A stretch of 64,000 bases of DNA from Albula goreensis (Eukaryota; Chordata; Actinopteri; Albuliformes; Albulidae), in assembly GCA_022829145.1 (NCBI GenBank), contig CM040761.1, positions 17,891,245 through 17,955,244 on the forward strand. Direction: 5' to 3'. Under the pieces are notes generated by a model, which was not told the DNA's origin, searched no databases, and saw nothing but the letters and a program-made list of their open reading frames with translations. Positions 8,925 through 20,900 of the stretch are shown piece by piece; the stretch's first letter is position 1; the number at the start of each line of letters is the position of its first letter. The position numbers were made by a program, and so were the translations under genes.

Positions 8925-11900
8925 CTATGAGGATGCCACAGGAGAACCATTAACAGAGAAAGGACACCAAAGAGACACCATGAACGAATGTGATTATAAC
9001 GAAAAATCTCAGTTTGAAATATGCTGGCATACTGATCACTCATTTCTCACTGAATGACACAAAGGAAGGTGTTAGTAGAACTCACCTGCAACCTGCTCTC
9101 CTTGGGGCTTATCCTCCTGGTTCTGAGCCAGCTCTGATTCGTCTGGCTCGGATGTCATCTTCTCCATCTCATCGAACCCCTTCAGCTCGTCGCTGCGACC
9201 TTTTCGCTGGAGGGACAGACACATTTGAGTTGAAGTGCCTGCAGTTAACCATTCCATACTTTAAGTCCAGGACATTAGTCAGTGTAGCAAAATCATTAAT
9301 ATATACAATACATAAGTTTCTGTACCCACAAATATTCTGCCAAAAAATCTCGTTTGGATTTTTGCTACCACTTCCCATGTAAATAACAAAATGTTGTAGG
9401 TAGCTGTGTTACCTGTTGTTCATGATAGTTTTTGAGTGCCTTCTTCACATTGGACAGCTTTGGGGATCGAATGGGGAGGGACTTGATTTCTGTTGGTGTG
9501 AGGGCACTTAAGTCTCCCACTGTTCTGATGTTTCTGGCTCTGACCAGCTGGCCAAATCCACGAGGCCTACAGAAAAGATAAAGAATCCCATCCACATCAT
9601 GTTACTTTTTTATAGTTTGCACAGTTTGACTGGAAAAGAAAAGATTTGACACGAAGTTGATGAAAAAACTTGCAGTGCACCAGAACAAACATTTTGTGCA
9701 AACATGGTGCAATGCAAATTCCCTGAAACTTACTCATACACATCACCATTAAATTACAAGCATTTTTTGACATATTTGGCTGTGCACAGTTGAAATGAAA
9801 AAAATGTCACACCCATCTCCCACTCTGCTCATAACTCACCACATATTTGAGCTTATCTGGGGGAGGACCGCCTCCACAGGGGTGGAGCAGCTGACCAGAG
9901 CAGGGTACACGCAGTCCTTAGGAATGGGCTTGGGCTCCTGGCTCATCTCAGAGATCTGAAATCATGGGCAAAACTAAAAATCCATGCAAACAACACATAC
10001 AAAATGTATGCTTGAAATATTCGCTTGCATTGTTACTGCACAGTACATTCAATTTTTTATGATTCTGTGTGGTCACATAATGGATGGAGAATGCTTTGGT
10101 CCATACAGTAATTTTGTAACATGTCCTCATTTAGGTAGGGTTTTTTGGAAAATTTGGTGAAAGTTACCCTACTTGGGAGAAAAGTTACTGAAACAGACAT
10201 TCTGCAAAACCAACAGATAGTCAATTTACAAAGAAATGGTAGGCAACCATCAGCAGTCATTGCTGGGGTTCAGCCATACTTACCAGACACTTCTTGGAGC
10301 TCTTGTATCCTGGGCTCCTCAGGTTGCGTGGACTCAGGGTCAACAATCCTTTTGTGGGAGTGGTGATAAACTGAAATGACAGTGAAGACATTGGAATTTA
10401 TGTACCCCAAGTGTTTTGATATTACAAATGAGTGATGTCCACCTCTGTTTGCACACTTTTGAGATGCAAGCAACCACAACAGGAAATGCACCTCCTTGTA
10501 TAGTTTCAGGTGACTCAACATCAGCAATCAAATTAGATTTACTCCAACATAAGCCAGAGAGTTACAGGTGATAACTCTTCACTTACTATAATATTTCACT
10601 GGCAGATTCCATACCTTTTGCTGTAACGGAATGGTGTTCATGTTTTTGGATCTCGGCGAGCTGCTAGATGAGGTTCTGATGACTGGGCTGCGACGGTCAA
10701 TGTCATCAGCCAGTTCTTGGTGGTGGATTGGGTCGGCAAAGGACACTCGTCGAGACTGAGAACCAAATCAAAATTCAATAAATAAAAATACACTGCATGT
10801 CTGGTTTGGCACTTTTTACCAAGAATAATGCAGAAATCCCAATGCAGAGTAATTTAAGCCAACAGCTGAATTCAGATATGAAACAAAGACAACATACCCA
10901 TTGCCAAACTAATACTATGTGATTACCTTCTGGACAGGAGAGGGTGACTCAATCTCCAGTGGCCTCTTCTGGCCCTTCTTGAGGATGCTGGTGGATGGGG
11001 AGGCTGAAGGGGACCAGACTCCCCTTGTCTTCCCACTGCTGGGACTCTGGCCCAACTCCAGCTCTCCCACCACAGCCTCCAGGTGCTTCTGTTTGGGTGG
11101 AGAGTCCAGGCACAGGGTTCCTGCAGCCACCTGCTGTGGTACTGGGGGTTCCTCAGGCAGGGGCTGGGCAGCAATGTCTTCAGGGACAGTTATGGGTGCC
11201 ATATTGTCTATTTGGGTATCTTCATTTTTCTCCATTGCCTCCTCATCCTCTATGATCTCTTTTACCGTGGTGTGCTCTTGGACAGGGGCGTTTGTGTCTC
11301 CGTTTGTGGTCTCCTCTCCATTCTGCTCCCTTGCAGAGTCCTTGTCAAGGATCTCTGGCTTTGCCTCCTTTATTGCCTCTGTCTGTTCTGTAGTTTCCAT
11401 ACCAGAGTCATCTGCAGATTCACATGTGTTCCACGTTTCTTCTGTGGTCGTATCAAACGTCGTCTCCTCTGTTTCACTTGGCATAGCAGTCAGACTATTT
11501 TCAGGGATAGTCGGGGTGTTCAATGTATTCCCTTCCAGGAACACATCATCATTTGCTTCAGCATCAAGCTGCTGCTGCTGCTGGGCAACACCTCCTCAGG
11601 CTGATGATGTGTTGACTCAGAGCTGGAGTGTGGCTCGCTGGGATCTGCAGAGACTCTGCTTTCTACTGGGTCTTCTAAGCCCTGTGACTCAGTGATTCCA
11701 CCCTCCTGAGACAAAGTGTCATCCTCTTGAGACAAGGCATCTTGAGACAGGATGTCATTCTCTTGAGACTGGAAGTCATTCTCCTTAGACATTGTGGCTG
11801 CCCTGCAGTTGCAGCCCCTGGAGCGACGGCGCCCCCGGCCTCTCTTGATGTGAGGGCACCGGTGCACCACCTGACTGTCCACTTTTTTGAGCTCTGTGGA

Positions 11901-14900
11901 AGGTTCCTCAATTGGCTTTGTGGTCTCCCCCTCAACCTTTTCTGAAGGAACATTTTCATGTGCCTCTGTGATAGTCTGTACCACTTCCATCTTTGCTTCC
12001 AGAGAAGTCTTTTCAACACTCTGTGGAGATATGAGCTCTGGTAAATTGTTGGTTTCCATATTCTGTAAAGGTTCTACAGTCTCAGCCTCTGTGATAATGA
12101 CTGGTTCAAGGTTTTGATGGACCTCAGAGTTCTCCATTTCAACTTCTGGGCTGGTCTCCATTGTTTTTGTCCGCTGGGAATCTTCAGGCACTTCATTAGT
12201 CTGTGAGCTTTGAGAAGCCACCTCAGATTTTAACAGTTTGCTCCTCCTGCGTCTTTTCTGTGAAACTAGGCTATCTCCATGAATCTCTGAACTATCGGAC
12301 TCAGGAGTCTCAGTACCGGATAACAAGCCTTGGGAGGATCCTCTTGTCTTGTACCGGCCCAAACCTTGAGAGCTCTCCTGTGCCCCTTCACTATCACCTG
12401 CCACCTGTGAGCATTCAGTCTGTGCAGTAGGTGCTGGACATGGGCCCACATTCAACTCCGCTATCATCTTACTACTTGTTTCTAGTCTGTCCTGTGACTG
12501 GCTAACTGCCTGACTGGCAGATGTGAGCAAGGCAGGTTGTGAATATGTCTGGCTCATCTCCTCTACAGGGGCAGTTACTTTGTTCCTTCTACCTGGTCTG
12601 CCCTGTGATTGGCTATCTGTTTGACTAACAAGGGTGGGTAAACTTGTCTGTGAATCAGTTTGGCTAGACTCTTCTGCAGTGGCAGCCACTTTGCTCCGCC
12701 TACTTATTCTGCCCTCTGATTGGCTGTCTGTCTGACTGATAGATATTGATAAGGCTGGTTGTGAATCAGTCTGGCTCATCTCTTCTGCACTGGCAGTCCC
12801 TTTGCTCCTCCTGCCTGATCTGCCCTGTGGTTGGCTGTCTATTTGACTGACAGGTGAGGACATGCTTGTCCGTAAATCAGGTTGTCCCATCTCTTCTACA
12901 GAAGCAGCTACTTTGCTCCTTCTGCTTGATCTACCCTGCGAGTGGCTATCTGTTTGACTGACTGGTGTAGAGAGGGTTGGCTGTGAATCTGTTTGGCTCA
13001 TCTCTTCCAAAGGTGTAGCTGCCTTGCTTCTCCGGCTTGGTCTACCATGTGACTGGCTATCGTTCAGACTAGCAGATAACCCTGACTGCGAATCACTTCT
13101 GCTCATTTCCTCATCTGTCAGACCAGCTGACTTGCCCCTCCTACCAGATCTGCCCTGTGTTTGGCTATCAGTTTGACTGCCATGTGTGGACGAAAGCATC
13201 TGTGAATCTGAACGATTCATCTCATCTGTAGAACCAGACATTTTGCTCCTCCTGCTGGGTCTGCCCTGTGATTGACTATCATTTTGACTGATAGGTGTGG
13301 ATTTATTTTGGTTAATATCCTCTTCTGTAGTCCCGGGTGCCTTGCTCCGTCTGGTTACCCTCCCCAGTGACTGGCTATCATTTTGAACTGCTGGTGAGGG
13401 GGATGATGTCTGTGAATCAGATCGGGTCCTCCTAAGCCGGTCTTTGACTTCCACTTCTGGTGCCTCAGCAAGAACTTTGCTCCGCCTACTTGGTCTGCCC
13501 TGTGACTGACTATCTGTTTGACTATCAGGTAACGACACCTGTGAATCTTCCTTGAGAGAGCTTCTTCGCCTCTGCTTTGCATGTCTTTCCTCTACCTCCT
13601 CCCTTTCCTCCCCAGGGCGCAATGGTCTAGACCTGCGTCGACCTGATCTTCTGATCTCGGACTGGCTGGATGAGACCTGGGAATCATCCACAAAATCATC
13701 ATCAAGAGAACTGTCATCCTTTGAGTTTGCAGAGTCATCTTTGTCCATTGTTGGAGAGGCATCCTCCACTGCACCCTTAGTCTGTCCAGGTTCCTGTTGT
13801 ATAAATTCTGCAGCATCCACCTGAGTCTGAGTGTCAGGAATGATATCGTCCTCATAATCAGAGCCTCTACTGCGACGTTTCTCCGATTCCTCTTCATCAG
13901 GGTGGGGCTGCTCCATTTTTCCTCCCTCTACTAACTCTTTAGCTGCCCTCTGCGAGGTCTCCTGCTGCTCGCTGTGGTTTCTGGAATGACCGGGCTCGTG
14001 CATGGTCTTCAGGTCTGCTTTAGCTTCAGAGCTAACCTGAGAGGAAGTGTCCTTCTGCTGGGAGTGGGCACTCTCCTGACTGCTGGAGGGCTTGGCGAGT
14101 GGGCCAGTGAATTTTGTCACTCTGATAGGGCTGGCAGGTTTACCCTCCTCATACTTCTCCAAGGTGATGAAGGACTGTCGACGGCTGTTTTTCTGGGGCG
14201 TCCCTGACACCACATCTGAAGAGGCAGAGATGTTGCAATCATCACTGCTGGTCTCAGAGGTCTCCTTGGCCACATCCTCTCCAGGTCCATTGTCCTTAGT
14301 GGTGAGAAGATCAGCAGATTTGGGTGCCAACTCTTCAGCAGGCTTCTCCTGTTTGCTGGCTCCTTTTCCTGCTGGGTCTACTTCAGAACTAATGTCCATA
14401 TCTTCTTGGGCTGGCTTCATCTGTGGCTCAGGGGCCTCTTCAATTTCCATTTCTACTTCTTGAACCTGAAGTGAGGGGGAATCACACACATAACCATAAT
14501 TGAACTCACAGTTCCTCCCACTTCTCTGTGTGGTTTACATGGATAAGAATCAAGACATATAGGCACCATCACTTCAACTGGAACAGACATCTGCAACGAC
14601 TACAGGCGAAAATATACTTTTTAACTACAAATTTTACCTTGACCTTGTCTTCATCTTTTATCGTTTCTGCAACCTCCCCATCAGCTGGAAGTTTCTCCCT
14701 GTACAGAGACACATTTTGGAAACTTTAGATACAAATCATGCATCAGTATGGAACAAATAAAATGTCATTAGGTCAATACGTACACCAAATCTTCTTGACT
14801 CTGTGTGTACTGAGTAAAGACTGTTGTATCTAGAGAGGCATCTAGGTTGTTGTACATTGCAGGAATATCAACCCTGAAAAACACAATGTATATGTAAGTA

Positions 14901-17900
14901 CCACAGGGGAAAAAAAGTCACTGAACAGGAATATATCTGAAGGTCATATTTGAGTGTGATAACCTCACCTTTTGGTCCTCTTAACCTCTTTCTGGTGCTC
15001 CGTCAGCACTCGCTCCTTGGTCTCAGGAGGTATGAACACAAAATCCACCGAAGCCTCCTCCTCTAGTAATTCACGCCGAGGGGGTTTGGGAGACCCAAAG
15101 TCCAGCTTAACCTGCTTAAGACATCGATCCCTGTACTTCAGTGCATGACAAATTACATTCGACAAATTGACATATCACCCACATGATCCACTGTATCAAC
15201 ATGGCTCTTAGTCCCCATATCCTGAGAATCGTCACATAACTCAAATGGAGACTTGCACTTACCGAGACGGGCTTAGATGGAGTGTCAGAGCTCCTCTCCC
15301 TCAGCTCCCCTGCCCTGGAGAGTAGGGAGTCCCTCTTCCCCACAGACGCAATCTTCACCCCACTGATGTTGGTCTCCAGTTGGGAGCTCTCACTCTGTAA
15401 AGGAACCAGTTCAAACAGAAGATGAGTAAGACCATGGTGCAGGCACTGAATTAGGTAGAAGTCATCACACTACCCACACTGCATGCCATTCATACCGAGC
15501 ATTAACATTCATGTTGTGTTCTTTAAATACCATATGTACATAGAACTTGCATTTCAACAGATGTAAAAAAAAAGGTTCAAAGGGATTTTCCATAAGCTTA
15601 TGTCAAAATTATCCGTTGAAACATCCTCAGTGATTGATTGTTACTTCAGTGGCAGGCTGACATTATGTTTCTGAAAGGTAATGCTCAACACTGTGCTTAC
15701 AGAGTACTGCCCACTGTAATCATCAGGCACGTCTACAGCTTGAAATCCAGGCAAAATGATGGGCGTCTTCTGCTTCACCTGGCTCAGAACTGGCCTACAA
15801 AAAAAAAAAAAAAAAAAAAGAGCACATCATAAAAACGAGCATGTAAATAAAAAATGGCTGGCACATTTATCCACCCATCTCAATTCCAGAATACGGTCCC
15901 ACTCACTTGAGGTCTTCAGGGTAGATGAGGACTGGGGTGTTAGCAAAAGTGGCATTCCAGAACTGGGTGACCAGGGTGCGGATCTGCTTGCTTTTGTGTG
16001 GGAAGAGCACGCACAGCAAGGGGCGAGAGAAGGGCCAGCAGCTCGTCGTCGTAGGCCAGGGAGGAACGATTCTGCAGGCAGCCCAGCATCTCCCCCAACA
16101 GCTTTTCCAGCTGAAGGAAATAAAATGATGAGCGATGCACACACAGTGACCCCAAGCTCAGGACAGGAAATACAGGTTTGATGCAGCAAAACACATGATG
16201 CTATTCACCGCTTCACACACAAAGTAAGCACATTTCATATTACGAGTTAGAAGTTCATAAGTGGTTAAACGATAGTAAACAAAGCACAAAGGGTTAATGA
16301 TGGTTAACCCATGGACAAATCTTAAATCTGAACAGTAGCCAAGAAAACCAATAACCATGGGATTACATTTTTGAATACAATTTGAGATTTTGTTGGTAAA
16401 AAGAAAATACTTTCAATAAATGTACATAAAATATTGCCATTTTTGTTTCCATACCTTTGGCCCAAGACTTGTGAAGTATTTTGGCTGCTTGTTCTGAGGT
16501 CTAAATTGTACAAAAGTGAAAGAAATCAATAAACTGCATCATAAAAAAATATAATACACCAAACCTGAACCTCTGGATTTTTTATTCATTTGTTTGGTAC
16601 AATTCAAGGTCAACCAGTTGAGACCTCACCTCCCAGCATGTTCATATAGGGTAGCAAGGGGGGCACAGAGGGAGACCAGCACCCCCTGGACAGCTGTGCC
16701 CAGGGCCAAGCCACTGAAGAGCGTGGAGAGGATGGTGACCAGGGCTGTGCCAAGACTGCCCATGGCTACACCTGAGGCCTCTGCTGATGTTTCGGGCGTG
16801 TCTTGAGAGAGGAAAGACTGTAGAATCTGCACAAGGAGGGCCTGGAAGGTGGTGAGGTTGCCCAGAGCCTTGTTTTTCTTCCGCACCCAACTCAGGGGTG
16901 TGTGGGGTGCTGAAATAATACACCAGGATGTAGAGAATCTTTCAGGATAGCACTTTAACAAGAACATATGTAATCTCTTTCAGACTTTTTCAGATTTTCA
17001 GATGACCATGCCAGTCACAACTTGATAGTAGCCAAATAATATACAGAATTAACCATTACATTATCAAAACCATTTACCCTCAATGGATTCATCAGATAAG
17101 ACCGATTAGACATAGACTGCAAATATTGGGGCATAATTGTTCTATGACATACAAAACATTAAGCATGCTCCTAGGGTCTGGTGCTTATTCTGTGCAGTCA
17201 TCTTGGCACAAGAGTACAAAAATGCATAGCAAGACTTACATTTAGTCTTTTTCTGAAACTGGGGAGTATATGGAGAGAAGTCAGCACACTCAATAATGAC
17301 CAGGAGAATACTGGCAACTGCTTCCAGTGAGGATGGACTCTGCAAGGGAAGGAGAAACAGAATGCTGAATGAGAAACCAGATCCAGAAAGTAACTATTAA
17401 TGTATGGATGGATATCCACCTATATGAAAAATAACAGAAAATGATATGACTGCACAGAACAACAGAATACTTGGTTGCTAGTAGTGTCCACCTATGTTCA
17501 CATGAATGACCAGTTTACCATGACATGCTGAATATGTTTTTCTGTTGCTAAAACAAGGGTTCTAATGTACTCACCGATAGGGCCTGGGCGTTTAGAGCGG
17601 AGGCCATCTTGCCACACAGCTCCTCACAGCACACGTTCTCCTCTGCCGTGGCCACAAGAGCGGAGCATCGTGCGAATGCCTTATACAGCCTTGACCATGT
17701 GGACAACAGGGACTTCTGTGTCAGCTGAGGGTCACAGTTAGAAGGAAATGACTAGCTGGCTCCATTAAGGCAAAGCACACTTGGGTGGTGTGCCATGAGC
17801 ATTATTTTGACAGTCAAAGGATTATTTGCTTGTAACATCACACAAGGGTTTTTGCAAGATTATCAAGGGAATTCCTCCATTAGTATTGCTCAAAGGGATA

Positions 17901-20900
17901 GTCTGCTTTAATACCCTGTGGACACATCATGTAATATACTTTGCTATTAATAAAATAAAAAATGGTCACTTCGTTCTCAATTCAGCAAAAGTCAATTTTC
18001 TGTGAGACAAGAGGAGGCACTCCTACAATCCTTGCAAGGCACTGGCACATGGTATTAGTGGGCGGTACTAAAACTCACTTGTGGCAGGGTGTGGCCGATG
18101 AGCAGGTGGGTGACCGGGAACATCAGGGCGCAGTGCACTGCTGTGAAGTTGTGCTCCAGGGCGTCACCTTGATTCACTTCATTCGTCTGAGATAAGGGAG
18201 GGGGACACATTGAGGCACTGCTCATGTTCTGCTCAGGCTTTCAGTAGAGATTACATGCTACATTTCCCTCAGTACCTGAGTGATGGTGTCAGTCAGACGG
18301 TTGACCACAATGCCCCACATCCTCCACAGGTGCTCCTTGTTCTGGATGGCCTCTGCATTGCGGCTCATGACCCCCAGGACCGACTCGCTAAAAGCCAAGG
18401 GGGAGGTGGGGCCAGAGAGGCCGCAACCAACTAGCATCTCCAGGCAGAGGAAGAACCTGGAGGGAAGGGGGTCGATAAACCCATGTGTCAAATTTGTTTC
18501 ATTTAAAAACACCAAACAGCAGCAAATTATTGTGAATGTTATGACATAAGAGGTCAGACACATTTACACAACTGACATTCAGTAAAAGAACTTCCTAGAA
18601 CTTCCCTATTGAAAATCATGCAATTAATTGCGCATGTGGTATTCATTTATCATATGCAGTCTATGTAGAAGATCTATTTCTACCTAGGTCCATGTGCTTA
18701 TAATGTGAGAACTTTTAAAATGCACTTAGATGCTAATAGATCACTCAAAATCCTCACCTCTCCTCTGCGACAAAGGAGGGGAGCACACTGCTGTGGTGGA
18801 ACAGGAGAATCAGGAACAGCGCTGGGGTACCCTAGGGGAGAACAACGGTCACCTCCACATCAGCAGGAAACACACACAGTTATGTATATCCTGAACTGTT
18901 CTTTGCACAACCCCTTCACCTCCTTTCACATTCCACCAGCATTCATATAGGCGCCTTTAAATGCACTCAAGAGGATACTGGCCCCAACATAATACAGTCT
19001 ATATGAATGAAATGTATTCAATCTATACATGTATTCAATCTATACACCCCTGATGAAGATGCCAAAGCAGAAAATCCAGAGATTTGCAAGTTGGATCTGA
19101 GAACTATTAATAAATGCATCAACAACTTGTCATCCATTCTTTCTCTGGCACTGCAATAGCATTCTGTTAATGTTAAAATACATGTTTGTGTCTGGTAAAA
19201 TGGATACACTTGCTACAGTGTCCTTTGAGTCCAGTAAATGTTTAACAACAGCAAAGTAGGACATTTTGTTATTGTTCTTGCACAGTACTGAGCAGACTTG
19301 AATTCACTAAATTTAGCACTGGTTGCACAAGGTAGCAATGTGTCCTAGCAACACAGTTCTGGTCCTTGAATCAAAAAAGATAATGTATGAAGCTTGCCTG
19401 GCCTAACAGTTTTTTTTTTTTTTTTTTTTTTATTTTCTGTTCAACTCAGCCCAAAATGAATTATTATAAACTTATTTTGCATGCAAGTGAGACATCAATA
19501 GGCACTGACTTGTAAAGTAAATTTCATTTGAAAGGCTTCTTACAAGGGAGGCAGATGATTCACAGATGCCAACATGAAAACCAAAATATCTCAGATATCT
19601 GCAAAGAGCCATTTGCATTACTCATTGTAAACTTCATGATATAGCATAATTCTCTTGTACAGTGGTCCCATTATGAACTTGGCTTATGCTTGAAGGCTGA
19701 TTAAAGCCATGGAAGCCCTAAGCCTAGACCAAAGTTCTTAAACCACAGCCAGATGATCCAGTCCATTGTGATCACAGAGAGGCTTACATTTAGCACGTCC
19801 ATGTTGGCAACCTGGTAAGCAGCAGACCCCAGTATCTTGCAAGGGATTCCATTCACTGTGGCTTCCAGCAGACCCTGGAGTAGAGCAAGCACAGGTTACG
19901 CACATGTAGAAATCAGTACAGACCCTGACAAACTCCAGATGTGCAGATACAAGGGATAGGGAGAACAGGAGCACAGAACCATGACTATCATGTATTTTAC
20001 TCCTGTGTGACAGGGACACAGCTGTGAGGTACCAGGTCTGGTCAGGGGTTTAACATTGAAGTTTAGTTATAGGAGGAGTTGAAGTATTCCAGATAGCATA
20101 GCGAACTGCTCCAGAATTAGGACAGTACATTGGTGAATAACCATAGGTTTCTGTATCACATGGGAGACCTGACAACATGATCAGTGCGATTTAATCATAC
20201 TTACTCCAATTGAAAGAGACTAAGCTGGAGACTCTTACCAGTGTGCGCTGCGCTGGCAGGGTCTCCGAGGAAACGATGCTCTGCAGGGCTTGTAGCAGCA
20301 GGGTGAGGACCTCAGAGCCAGGTCTGTCCTTCTTACTGCCTGCTGTGAATACACACACAGGAAGTACTTAAATTTGGGCATTCTCAATGCTAAAGTATTG
20401 TACAATTACATTTTAAAAACCATACCCTCAATCCAACTGGCTTCACAAAGCCATTATGATCTCAACCAGCTCCTTGCACTTACTATAGTAAATGTAACTA
20501 CTGCCATTTGTACTGCCAGTCTGTTTTGTGTCATCGCTGCTCTTTTCCTAAAATTTCTGTATTCATTTTTATTTACTCTGCATAAGACTGAACGAAATGT
20601 AAAAGCATTGTATATGTACACTCATAATTGTATGGTTTCTCCCAAGAGCTCTCACATATCACTCAACATGTCATCATTATACATGTAGTGGAATATAAAG
20701 GCAACTCAGCCCTGGTTTTGAAGGTTTTGTGCACAACCATTCAATACAGCCAAGCACAATACAAACCACACAGACCATTACCACAGCTCAGTGATGAGCT
20801 AAGTCATTAGTAAAAGCAATGAAAAACAGCTTCTAATCCTACTGGCAACTCCAAAATCAGGACCACATGTGAAATTACGGTTATGGTCTAACACAGGGAG

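Noticed and set aside
10919-11695. 258-residue open frame on the + strand opposite the rif1 giant exon
   Set aside because: Antisense shadow of the real exon, rich in Ser/Cys/Trp, with no start context or splice support.
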